Below are positions 23,036 to 33,653 of a stretch of 64,000 bases of DNA, in pieces (the stretch's first letter is position 1; every line of letters starts with the position of its first letter). The DNA comes from Symmetrospora coprosmae. Taxonomy: Eukaryota > Basidiomycota > Cystobasidiomycetes > Symmetrosporaceae. A model generated the notes under the pieces. It had not been told where the DNA came from. It saw only the letters and a list, made by a program, of their open reading frames with translations, and made no database searches. The DNA lies in the NCBI GenBank assembly GCA_008802785.1, contig VUYT01000047.1, forward strand, positions 1 to 64,000, in the 5' to 3' direction. The position numbers were made by a program, and so were the translations under genes.

Positions 23036-24244
23036 TTACTTCCGGTACCATGCAACTCCCTTCCTGCCCCTCCTCATCTTCTTCTGCAGCTGGAGCATGC
23101 CATAGAGGAGCGCCTCGGCCGTTGGCGGGCAGCCTGGCACGTAGAGGTCAACGGGGACGATGCGGTCACAACCTCGGACGACAGAGTACGAGTAGTGGTA
23201 GTATCCGCCTGCGTCGAATGATAACAAAGCTGTAAGCATTTTGTACATTGGTAGGTCAGGGGGAAGCGGCCTCACCTCCATTGGCGCACGATCCCATAGA
23301 GATGACCCAGCGCGGTTCGGGCATCTGCAGGACGGGGGCGTAAGCTACGGCAGAACCAGATGCACAAGGAAGCGGTCGCACCTGGTCGTACACCTTCCGA
23401 AGCGCGGGTGCCATTTTGTTGGTGAGTGTGCCGGCCACAATCATGCTGGAAAACGGCGAAGAGTACCATCAGCCCAGCTTGGACACCACAGAGATGCACA
23501 GCATGCCTGCGACGCACATATCACTCTGCCTTGGAGAGGCACGGAACACGACACCGAGCCTGTCCTGGTCGTACCGGCTCGCTGCCATGTGCATCATCTC
23601 CACGGCGCAGCAGGCGAGACCGAACGTCATGGGCCACATGGAGCCCTGTCGTGCCCAGTTGACGACCTTGTCGGCGGTCGATAGGACGTACTCCATGCCG
23701 TTGCGTGGTGTCTCGAGCGAGAGCTGGTTGGAGCCCTTCATTGCGTACTGGCTGACCTCCTCGGGCCCAGGCATGCGGGCTGCGAGGCCGCTTCCTGGCT
23801 CGGCAACGTCCATGCTGCCGCGCGCCGAGGCGGCGGACGAGGTCGTCAAGGAGCGAGACTGTGCGATGAAGGGTGTAAGGGAGGTGGTCTTGCTGTTCGA
23901 TGCGTCTGGAGATTGCGGAGGGAAGGCGTTTGAGGGGTCAGCGATTGGCGGAGCTCGGGCACAGGAGCGTGGCCAGCCGTGGCAATCCAGGCCCCGCTAG
24001 ACCCAGCTTGCTATACCCACCATTGCGCTTTGCAGAAGCATTACTGCTCAGCGTCGACAGAGCTCTGCTGGTCGAAGCTGCCGGGGCAGGGAAAGCTGGA
24101 GCAGATCGGGCTGCGACCTGGATCAAGCCTGTGAGGACCCGGCGGAGGGGGAGGAGCTCTGGTCAGCCGGCGACAACAGCGATAGCAGCAGCAGCGGCAG
24201 CAGCATTGCGACGATCTCTCACCTGTTGTGCGTCGGAAAGCCAT
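23036..24244 (-). CDS. NDUFS7: NADH:ubiquinone oxidoreductase 20 kDa subunit (PSST/NDUFS7)
   Basis: Core matrix-arm subunit of mitochondrial complex I; it carries iron-sulfur cluster N2 and helps form the quinone site. Starts at MAFRRTT (24244) with a short first exon and an Ala/Ser/Arg-rich mitochondrial presequence. The conserved core is present in several exons: [79 protein letters not shown] and [20 protein letters not shown]. The tandem Cys of ACCA, the Cys of GSCA and the Cys of GCPP are the four N2 ligands. It ends [11 protein letters not shown]. It is divergently placed 234 bp from a glutaredoxin gene. Confidence 0.96.
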
Positions 24245-24477
24245 TGCGTTTAGTGTTGTAGCGGTGTGGTTGGTGGCGCAGTGTGCGGTGGGAGGGATGA
24301 GAGCGGCCAACGGGCAGCCGGGCATCTGCAGGCCAGCAGGGGGACAGACCCGAGGCGATCGCAGCATCTTTGCCACACGCTGACACTCGCTGACAAGCAC
24401 GAACCCCGACAGGAGCACAGTAGTACACCCTCTAAAGTCCTACACCCGCTCTATAATATTGCTCCCCCACACACCGC
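24245..24477. promoter_or_regulatory. Shared divergent promoter, complex I PSST / glutaredoxin
   Basis: Only 233 bp separate the two ATGs. An AT-rich element (TATAATAT, about 24452) lies 20-30 bp before the glutaredoxin ATG. The two genes probably share upstream control elements, which is inferred from spacing alone. Confidence 0.4.
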
Positions 24478-25126
24478 ATGTTCTCGACCCTCGGCAAGAT
24501 CGTGTCATCCTTCTTCCCTGCAGCCGTTTCTCCAGAGCAGACCATGGCCGCGACACGATCCATCGAGAGCATCATCAGCAAGGCTGGGACAATAGCTGTG
24601 CGCTCTAGCCTAGACTCCTTGTTTGCGTGCACAGCGGACTGTGGCTGACCCTGCTCCTGCTCCTGCCAGGTCTTCTCCAAGAGCTACTGCCCGTACTGCA
24701 CACAGGCCAAAGGCATCCTGCGCAGCTATGGCGGCATCGCGTCCCGTCTCCAGGTACGTGCTCTAGATGCGGAGACCACACTGCGGTCGCCCCGCAGGTA
24801 CTCGTGTCGGGGGACTGACCAAGCTTTTGTGTCCGGACAGATCCTTGAGCTCGACACCATGGGTCAAGAAGGCACGGCGATACAGACGGCACTCGCGCAA
24901 AAGCTCAACAAGTCCAGAGTCACCGTGCCGCAGGTGTTCATCGATGGCAAGCCAATAGGAGGATGCAGCGATCTGCAGGCGGCTCAGGCCAATGGCACAC
25001 TAGACGAGATGCTCGAAGCGCTCAAGAAGACGGGTGAGTCGGGCAAGAGGCCTCACATTCCTTTTCAGCCAGCTCACGTTGAAGATCCTTGCAACGCCTG
25101 ACAGCTGCTGCATAGTAGCAGAATGA
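24478..25126 (+). CDS. Dithiol glutaredoxin (CPYC)
   Basis: Glutathione-dependent disulfide oxidoreductase of 133 residues. The active site is KSYCPYC (exon 2, 24670-24753); TVPQVFIDGKPIGGCSDL holds the cis-Pro and the GG-C-D glutathione-binding residues. Exons: 24478-24597, 24670-24753, 24841-25033 and a 5-nt last exon (25122-25126) completing KKTE and the stop. The alternative acceptor at about 25103 would end KKTAAA. A CTGAC branch-point-like sequence near 25098 favours the later acceptor. The first exon adds an N-terminal stretch of about 28 residues (MFSTLGKIVSSFFPAAV), which could be a mitochondrial or membrane leader or, if translation starts at the second ATG (MAATRSIES), be absent. 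Confidence 0.93.
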
Positions 25127-25294
25127 AGCTCCCGTGTAGCCCTAGATCGATTACCCTGTGCTGGCCACAGCTGCCCAAGTCCGACCGTTCCTCTATACTG
25201 ACGCTCTGCCTGGGACTCAAAACGTCACTGCAATTCCAGAACGCCGACCGGCTGCAGATACCGAAACGCGATTCAGTCAGCACTTTCCATGCTA

Positions 25295-26725
25295 TTACTG
25301 CCTCATGCGATCTATATGCTTCAAGTAATACAAGATCATCTGCAAATGGAGACTCTGTCCGGAGCGGCCCATGTGTATGTTGTCGCGGTCTGCCTGACGT
25401 GATGAAGGCTCAGCATGATGCCCATTGCAAGACCACGCCAAATACGCACAATCCTGCATGAAACCCTGCATGACGTGTGGCAGATTCAGTGGCCAGACTG
25501 GACTATGCTTCTTTCCTCGATGCTCGCTTTCGATAACGTCTAGCACAGCCGAGTTCAGCTGACGGACCTTAGTGTTGGTGAATGGCCGACGAGGGATGCG
25601 CTGAAGGTCCTCTGGCATGCCTTCCATGAACCTTTGGTTGCACAACCAGATCGAAGAGCCTCGATCATTACATGTCAAGGCAGACTGTCTGGCGGACGGA
25701 CTCACCACCATCCGCTCGAAGTTAATCGTGACCGAGTCTGTACATCCTGGCCGCCTCCGGCCACATTGCCTTGACAGTCATGAAAAGCCGAGCCGTCTTT
25801 TCCCGAAACTCCGAGAGAAACGCCAGGTCGAGCGTATCGCTCGCAGCTGACTCGGCCAGGACGTCCCGGTTGTTCACAGTCGCCATGTCCCACAAGACCG
25901 AGTGCATGATGACCAGATCTGGCCGGATGGATTGATGGTCCAGCGCGCTTTTGAGCAGCTCGAGCTTGGCGAGTGTCTCTCTTGGCGCACGCGTGGTATT
26001 CTTGTGCTGCCATTCCTCCTCTGCTGCCGTCACTCCGTGCGTGAGGACCGAGATGAAGCGCGTTTTTCCGAACGGTGGGTTGGGCAGCTGGCAGATGTGC
26101 GGCTCGCCTTCGCGATCGGCAGAGCTGCTCGAAAGGACGGCCAGGTCGTGCGGGGCTGTGTGCAAGTTGACGATGGACAGCTTACTGTCTGGCAGAAGCT
26201 CCTCGCAGAAGGAGTCCACGGCAAATCGGTCGATGCTGTCGCCAAGCAAAAGAACAGTCTTGTTGTGCAGGTAACGAAGTCCAGTCAGTGCCTGGCGGCT
26301 GCCGGCATGAGCTGGAGAGAGGTAAACTGGATCGGTCACTCGCCTTATGTTCACGATTCCTACGGAAACCGACGGTGCCGCCCACCTTGCGTGTACTTGG
26401 TGAGCTCGTCGTAGCCATCGTTCAACCTCACACCCTTCTCGAGACCGGTCTGTCCAGCCCGAGCGAGATCTTCGATGGCGTCCGTAGGTACGAAGCGAGC
26501 TCTTGTGCCGTGCCGTACGAGGACGCCGCGCCGAGCATAGAAGTCCCACGAGCGGTCCATAGCATCGACATTGCGATGCGCCACATGTGAACCTCCGGAG
26601 AGATTACTTCCGCTGCCCGACAAGCGGAAGGGGCCGAGGCCGGGCAAAGCTGCGCCGTACAGACCCAACGAACAGACCGCTGCCACGAGCGCAAGGCCGG
26701 CGAGGAGGCCGAAGCGCCGGGACAT
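25295..26725 (-). CDS. Membrane-anchored SGNH/PC-esterase-like protein (copy 2)
   Basis: Starts MSRRFGLLAGLALVAAVCSLGLY, an N-terminal signal-anchor. The luminal part has DRSWDFYARRGVLVRHG, then LHNKTVLLLGDSIDRFAVD, the GDS nucleophile block of SGNH esterases related to Pmr5/Cas1p-type O-acetyltransferases. PDLVIMHSVLWDM is the third block. A last exon carries the catalytic Asp-His pair (DRDNIHMGRSGQ) and ends IDRMRQ at 25295. Such proteins act in the secretory pathway on sugars or wall polymers; the substrate here is unknown. The copy at 16360-17868 has the same order: anchor, GDS-like block, DLxIx, then MFR/MYR. It converges with the glutaredoxin gene. Confidence 0.75.
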
Positions 26726-27041
26726 GGTGGCACCATATAGCTAGTTGACCAAATCAGCTCGAACATGAGGGACAACAAGGCAGCAGGAAATCGTCAGACA
26801 TCGCCAGCCAAGAACGTGCGCGATGGTTGCTGAGCTCGTGCAAAGGGCGGACCGCCCGCGGAGGCGGACCGAGCTGAAAGGGCAGAGCGGAGAGGGCCTG
26901 TGCCCAGGATAAGGGAATCATTGCAACGCGGGCGACCGACACAACAACAAAGCAGGGAATGGAAAGCAAAGAAACATGTCGAATGCGAGGCATGCTACAT
27001 ATATGAGTAAGGCGCGACAGTGGGGAGGATCGGAAAGAGCG

Positions 27042-30000
27042 TCAATCATCCTCCTCGTCGTCGTCCGCAAAGGCCACTCGCCGCATCTTGCTGGAAGATG
27101 CAGCAACGACGACGGTATCGTCATCATCGTCTTCATCATCTGCGGCGTCATGGTTGAACTGGGCTTGTCGCAGCCTGCTCCTCATGCTCATAAGCACAGC
27201 GCGCTTCTTGAGGGGCATCTTCTTGTGCGCTGGCGTGGGCGCCTCGGGGAGGTCCTCAGACGACGCAGACTGCGACAGCGCTGGCGTTGTAGCCCGCGAC
27301 GCGGGCTGAGCGGATCCAGATCGCGAAGCTGAAGCGGCCCGAGCGGCCGAAGAGGCAATCTCGCGGAGCTGTTCTTGCGTGTCGCGTTGAAAGCTGTGGA
27401 GCACCATCTCGGTATCTTCGTCGAAAGCCGCGGGAAGGAGAGTGAGGGCGCGCGTAAAGGGCGTGAACATCCCAGAGGGACGTGAAGCGACGTCGATGTC
27501 CGGCAGGAACTGCATGCTCTGCAGGTCGCGGTAGAGCTGGATGTCCTCGTAAGGGTTTTTGGCTTCGGCCGTCTCTGCAGGTTGAATAGCAGTGTCAGCA
27601 AACGTCACCCGACATAGTGGCTACGCTGCCATATCTCACCCCTGCGTGACAGCTGATCGCCCCGCCTGACAACTCGCTCCTCAAATGAGTCCCTCATGAC
27701 GAGTGTCTCGACGTGGACCGGCCGGTCCTGTCCCAGCCGGTGGGCTCGCTTCACGGCCTGCGCCTCTTCGTCTTTGTGCCAGACAGGTCTGAGAGCATAA
27801 GATCAGCCTCTAGTCGCACGACTCCGACATCAACCCCCTGGAACTCACTCAGTGAAGATGATGCGCGTCGCTTTTGACAGCGTTAAACCTCGGGCGGCGA
27901 ACTGAGGTCATGCAGAAGCAGAGGATCAGCAAATGTTCCGATAAGCAAGCGCTTCAGGTGCAGCTCTACATACTCTGAGGTCCAGCAGAAGGACTCGAAA
28001 GACGGAACTCTCGCTGAAAGCTTTGGCATACGCTGCCAGCTTCTCTTGCGTCAAGGTGCGCACGAAGATCAGGTGCGGGATGTTGGCAAGGTCCAGCGCC
28101 TCAGCGAGGTAGTATAGATTGTTCGTTGTGACGTTGGCCGAGCTGGAAGAGCCGCCAGCGAAAACAAGGAACTTCTCCTCTGGCGCTTCCTGGATGGCCC
28201 GAATCACGTAGGCCACCTTCGTCGAAGCGATTGAAGGGAGGGTGGAGAAGTGGAGAGTGCACGACATGGGCATGCGGTGATAGTCTTGCGGGGCCTTCTC
28301 GTTTCCAGTACCGCGCTTGTATGCTCCGACCGCAGCTTTGCGGGCCGACGGAGCTTCGGAGGCCTCCCTGGTCCGCCGCTTGGCTGGCTTCTCGCCCTTC
28401 GCCCTCGGTCGCTCACGCTCGGCCCTCTCGTCGCTCAGACGCTTCAACTCCTTCAGTGCGCTGGTGATGAGCTCCTCCTCGAAGTCCTCGCCGGATGCTA
28501 CCAGCCAGTCTCCTTCTGACGCCTGCTTGCCGATAGACTGACGCAATCCCGCAATTTTCTCCCCGGTCATGTAGGCGATCGCGTCTGGCAGGTCAGGTAG
28601 CCCATCGAGCCCTGGGTTGGCAGAGGCTGGTGTGTGACCTGCCCACGCGTCGACTAGCTGCTGGCCGATTCCTCGGACTTGGTACACCATTGAGCCGGTC
28701 TGAGCGTACGCCCATAGCTCGCTGCCCGATGCCCGGAGGAGATGCTCCTGTGCACTGGTGAGCAACTGCCGGTCCGCCTCCTGCCAGCGCAGATGGGATG
28801 GCTTCTTGTCGTCCGCTTCGAAACCTTTTCGGTTGGCCTCGATGGCATGGGCAATGGCACTTTGCAGGCCATCGGAAGAGAAAAGGAGATGGGCAGCTCC
28901 TAAGTTGCTGACTAGGCTGTTGAGGGCGCCCTTCTGCTTGGCTGTATCACCGATGAACTGTTCAGCCTCTGTCACAGGTCTCTGCCAGGCGAGAACAGCG
29001 GAAGACGCGACTCACCATGGAAGAAGTAGTCTTCGTCGGTCCTCTCTGTCAGGACAGAGTTAGACGCAAACAACGCCAGTAAGGTATTGTAGGTGAGCCG
29101 CTCAAGCGGGTTGAAGTCGAGCATGACCTTCTCCCGCGTTAAGGGAGGTAGTGCGACCTCCGGCACCTGGTGGCGTACCATCGTGCGCGACAGGAATGAT
29201 TGTATACCCGAAATGTCGCCTCGCGATTTGAAAGGCTCGTAGAAGACGCGCATGAAGAGCTGACTGTTGTGCTCCTCGGAGAAAGGGCGAAGGCCCATGA
29301 AAGTGGAAATGTTGGCGAGTCTTTCGAAGTCCTGCTTCTCCGAATCGCCCGAACCGGCCGAGGGATCCGTCACGTTGGCCGAGGAGGCGTTCTCGACATC
29401 GTGTATCCCGACCAGATTCTTCGAGGGAGTTCCAGAGACTACGTAGCGCGACTCGGTGCGTAGACGCATGCAGAGCCGAACAAGTTCGCCATGTCCCGCT
29501 ACCTTGTGCCTGCATGCACACAATGCAGTCAAGACAGGATTAGCGATTGCATCATTTCTCAGTCTGCTACCAGAGGGCACTCACCCTTCATCGACAATGA
29601 GTCGTTTCCAGTACACTCCGACAAGCGGAGAGCTGCCCTTGTCGACTATCTTCTTGCAGCGACAGTCGATTGTGCGGGTGTTCTTCCGGTATGGACACTG
29701 GCAAGGAGGAGCAGCTACGGCCCGAGTGGTAACGATTTAGCCTGATGGCGGCCTATTTTAGTGTGACTTACAACTTACTCGCAGACCAGAAGCGTCCTTC
29801 TTCGCTCCGAATCTTGGCCTCACTGATCAAGACCAGGTCAAGCTTGCACAGCTCCGCCTCGTTGGGGACGACATCGCCCTTCTCGAGCTTGATGTACTCG
29901 AGAGCGTCTTCCTTGACGTGCTTGTCTATTTCCGCCAGCCACTGTGCGACCAGGATATCGGGGACAATGACGATCGTGGCCGCCGACAGATACACTTTGC

Positions 30001-31559
30001 GCTTAGTCGAGCCCACCGAGCGTGTGCCATCCCGGCCTTTCGATGGCGGCTCTTCCCAGATATACGGCAGGTCAGCCGATGAGGGTGTGTGCGTTGAGGG
30101 ATCGATAGACAGCTGCTTGTAGTGCTTCGAACAGTATAGCAGGTCTAGCGTGAGATCTTGTAGACTCGGGAAGGGGCGAGCAGCTCGCTCGCCAGGGGCG
30201 ACGTCATCTTGATAGGGATTGGCCGGGGGCGCTCCTGCATCCTCGAGCCAAGGGAAGCTTTCTTGCCGCCCAGTGCGTACTGATGACACGGTACCGATTG
30301 TCGAATCCTCTAGCTCGACGTTGACCAGGCGATGTCTGGTTACGAGGATGAGCGCGAGGCAGATGCAGGTCTTGCCCGTCCCCATTCCTTCAGAAACGAT
30401 CGCGCTCCGTGGCTCGAGGTAGTATGGGGCAGTCTCCCAGACGAAGTGGCCGCTGTCGAGGAAATAGGTCCGAGCGATACCGCCCGCGCCGGTGAGAGCC
30501 TGCAGCGGACGGTACGAGAGGTCTATCTGTCGTTGCGGGGCCAGCTCGCGCGAAGCCAGCTTCCACAGGCATTGCTGTATGACCAGAGTCAGCATGCGTC
30601 AAGAACAGCGAAAAAGCTATCGGGTGGTGCTGACCTTCTGGAACTCGTATAGCCGGCTGTACATGCCCTCCGGGGCATCCTCCTTGAGGATGTCGAGCAG
30701 CATCTCCTGCGCTTCGGGAGAGACTCCGCTCAGTCGTCCGATGGAAGGGTCATCGAGAGAATTGTAGACCTCGAGGAGGGAAGGCGGGGTCTGCGGGCAC
30801 CATCGGCTTTAGCTTGGTTATTGACTTGTACGCGCTCTAGTGACGCACCGGGTTCCGATGGAGCAGCATTGGGGCGTCTGTATTCAGCTGGCCAGACTGC
30901 CATTCGTCGTAGTCGTAGCGCAGGTGGTGAAAGACCTTGTGCAGCGCCTTCTGCGCGACCAAGTTGTTGTGCGTGGAGCGGATCTTGAGCTTTCGCGCGA
31001 CGATCTTGCTATTGAGGCCGGGCGCATCAAGCGGGACAACGTAAACGCGAAAGAGGGCGCCATGAGTGCCGCTGTGAGCATCGCCGTAATCTGAGGAGCT
31101 GGGGTTGACCAATGCGTACTCCAGTCGCAAGAAGATGTTGGTCACCACGTGGTCGAGCTCAGCTAGGCTGGGCACTGGCACCACAGGTGCCGCTGATTTC
31201 GGCCGAGCTGTGCTGGACTCTTCGACTGAGCTGGAGACGGAGCTTCTCTTCCTCTTGTGCCCGCGCGTGGCCGTCCCTCTGCCTTTACGCGTCGGAGTGG
31301 CACTCGCGCTGCTGCCACGCAATGCTGCCTCGCCGCTGCTGTCGAGGAGGGCACCGGGGGCGTAGATTCGCCAAGCTGGCGATCCCAGAGACTGACTCTG
31401 CCCCTTGTGTGCCTCATCCTGCGCCGTGATGCCCTCTCCGCCCTCCTCCTCCTCCCTCGAGTCATCCACTGGCGTGACCGAATTCAGCAGCAGCGTGCCG
31501 GCCTGAATCGGGTGCGATTCCGGAATGGCCAAGCTCTCGTAGAAGCTTGAGTGATCCAT
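27042..31559 (-). CDS. SNF2-family DNA-dependent ATPase
   Basis: Large nuclear translocase. The likely start is MDHSSFYESLAIPES (31559); an in-frame ATG at 31742 is an alternative. The N-terminal part is Ser/Arg-rich with a basic stretch (RGHKRKRSSV). Motif I is GMGTGKTCICLALI (about 30385), then IVPDILVAQWLAEI. A Cys-rich insert CQCPYRKN...DCRCKK (about 29670-29700) sits just before motif II, RLIVDEGH, which is split by an intron; motif III is YVVSGTPSKN. The helicase C-lobe includes FLVFAGGSSSS, RVLLLDLR, ARGLTLSKATRIIF and motif VI AVKRAHRLGQDRPVHVETLV. An acidic C-terminus ends DDDEEDD. The DEGH box and Cys insert resemble fungal Rad5/Uls1-like branches more than Snf2 itself, but I cannot name the subfamily. 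Confidence 0.88.
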
Positions 31560-31824
31560 CTGGGCGGCCGACGTGCGTGCATCTGGCGAGGGTGCGGACG
31601 GACAAGGCGGGCTGGGGCACAGTACTTTTGCTGGCAAGCGTTGAAGGAGAGAGCTGAAGAGAGAGAGAGAGCTCGCCGGATGTGAGCCGGGCTGCTCGAG
31701 CGCGCACGAGACTCGATCGGGTCCTCGACAGCTCGCCGTCATGCTCTTGCTTCATCTCGCACTTGCTCGCTATCTACAGCAGAGCAGGAGGGTTGTCCTG
31801 AAAGCTACAACTTCCTCCGATATT
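31560..31824. promoter_or_regulatory. Divergent promoter, SNF2 gene / unknown gene
   Basis: The 265 bp between the two likely ATGs hold a GA-repeat tract (about 31656-31672) and no coding motif. The two genes may share control elements. Confidence 0.3.
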
Positions 31825-32679
31825 ATGCCCTGGCCACTGTCTAGCTCTACCCCCGCGAGAGCCAAACCCGCAACTGGACCTCGGGACCACCTAGGAGACG
31901 GCCTCTCCGCACTGCAGCTCGAGGACCGCGATGACCATGCAGCAGGGAACGCGTCGATGCACGATCGTCGCGGTGGATCCCTGGACATTTCGCGTCCCTT
32001 AACCAACTATCACGTCGCGGCCGTCCTCGAGAACAAGAAGGCAAGACGATCCTCGTTCCCTCGGTTAGCGATGCCTTCTTGGCGGACGGGTCCCGCAAGC
32101 AGCCCTGGGTCGTCTCGCAGCGGGAAGCAGCTCGAAGACGAACAAGACGTCGTTGAGCTGCAGACAGGGCACGGGACGCCTTTTTCGGCAAACGGCCTTC
32201 GAGGCGGCTTTGCCCCAGACGAAGGCTCGCTGTACTCATCCCGAGGGAGCAGCATCAGGAGCGCCAGTATCCGTTCCAGCTTCTACAACGGGGATGATGC
32301 AGAGCAGGAGGACGATGGCGAAGGCGCATCGCTCGACACCGGGCACTCGAGCAGAACTCGCGTCTTCGTTTCGCCAGGCCTGACCCCAGTCGACAGCGGG
32401 TTCGCTGACTTTGGCCCGGATAGCGTCGTCCCGCAAGCGGAGGAAGCGAAGGAGATGCCACCTTCCCCGGGCGTGTCGAAGCGCAGATCGAAAGGGTGGT
32501 TCTCCTTCTCGAATCCAGTGAAGGAGGAGGCAGACGAAGCCGTCGTCGAGGCGCCTAGGGAGTCTGTCGCCCACTCGTCCGTCTCCACACCGCTCAAGAA
32601 GAGTCGCTTGGGCTTCAATATCGCGGGAAGGAAGAGAGGGGATTCAGAGGTGTCGATGAAGGATATTGTGGACCTCTGA
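31825..32679 (+). CDS. Unrecognised Ser-rich, likely unstructured protein
   Basis: Single-exon frame with a likely start at MPWPLSSSTPARAK (31825). The frame is open further up to an ATG at 31741. The 284-residue product is rich in Ser, Asp, Glu and Gly, with KARRSSFPRLAMPSW, RGSSIRSASIRSSFYNGDD, SKRRSKGWFSFSNPVKEE and a basic end (LKKSRLGFNIAGRKRGDSE). Several RxxS sites suggest phosphorylation. I do not recognise a family or any domain. Codon choice and length argue that it is real. Confidence 0.6.
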   Translation: MPWPLSSSTPARAKPATGPRDHLGDGLSALQLEDRDDHAAGNASMHDRRGGSLDISRPLTNYHVAAVLENKKARRSSFPRLAMPSWRTGPASSPGSSRSGKQLEDEQDVVELQTGHGTPFSANGLRGGFAPDEGSLYSSRGSSIRSASIRSSFYNGDDAEQEDDGEGASLDTGHSSRTRVFVSPGLTPVDSGFADFGPDSVVPQAEEAKEMPPSPGVSKRRSKGWFSFSNPVKEEADEAVVEAPRESVAHSSVSTPLKKSRLGFNIAGRKRGDSEVSMKDIVDL

Positions 32680-33653
32680 AGGGAACTGAGAAGGTGGGTG
32701 ACCGGGCAGCTCAGATGGTACGCGACGCGTAAAGTCTGCTGACATGGGCTGCCTCAGGAGTTTTTCGGCGTTGCGGTACCTGTGGATTATTATGGCATGC
32801 ACAGGTAATACAGACTAGTAGATAGCTAACGGCGACAATTCCTTGTGTAGCGAAACTCGATAGGGCGTATCAGTCGGCGTTCAGAGGCTAGATACGTGCG
32901 ATGTGCTGGTAGAGAAGGCAGAGCGCGCTCGGTGTCGAGCTGTGCGCTGCCTGTTGACCCTTGGAACACTTAAATCAGGCTACGTGGGGCTTCCGCGGCG
33001 TGCGGCTTTGCAAGCGTCTCTACGATAGACGGACACAGCCGGTTCAAGCCCAATTGGCAGATGAAGTATCCTTGCTTTGATGAATATATACGTACTCACA
33101 CCCGGCGCGCACTGCAGAGAAACTCAACCGCTATGCCCGAGTAAGCTTAATTGGCTTTCTTTTGCTGTGCTGTGGATCTTGTCCTGACATCAAGTATCCA
33201 TCATTTAAGGTGGTCTAAGGTTCGTTAACCCCGGATAAGCCTACAGCAATATCACCTACTTACATTCGTAGGATCTTCAGGGGCCTGCCTTGAATACGCA
33301 CAATGTGCTTGCTAGCAGGTGTCATTTTGACGCGCATGTTCGAACCATGTTGGCGGTGCTTTTTTGCGCGGTTCAGCCTCTGCGCACAAGCTTCTGTTTA
33401 CTAGCACCAAGCTTCCCTTTTGCTCCAGCTCCTGCGTCGTAGACCGTCTGGTGTTTCCCCATTCTGCATGTGGCGCTCCTACGTACTCACCCGTTCCTGG
33501 ACCTGTGCCCGTGCCTGGTGCCTGAGCCCGACCCCAGGCCGGCCGAAAGTTCGGCTGGATCCCGAACTCGCCGTCGCCCGCCGACGTGATCGACTGCGAA
33601 CGAGCACGCGGTCATTGCCATTCAGAGCACGAGTTGCCTCTGCTCCACTCTAG
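32680..33653. other. Intergenic region of about 1 kb
   Basis: No gene that I can support. It has a less GC-rich middle (33060-33250) with a TATA-like GAATATATACG at about 33081 and an ATGCCCGA followed by GTAAGC at 33133, which could be a tiny first exon but leads to no recognisable protein. Confidence 0.4.

Noticed and set aside
31741-31824. Upstream in-frame ATG as start of the Ser-rich gene
   Set aside because: It would place the start in the presumed shared promoter; the ATG at 31825 is better placed, though the longer form cannot be excluded.
33038-33060. tRNA B-box-like GGTTCAAGCCC
   Set aside because: No pairing T stem, acceptor stem or anticodon arm around it.
33133-33235. ATGCCCGA followed by GTAAGC, possible tiny first exon
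   Set aside because: The best splice gives only about 13 residues and a stop; no family match.
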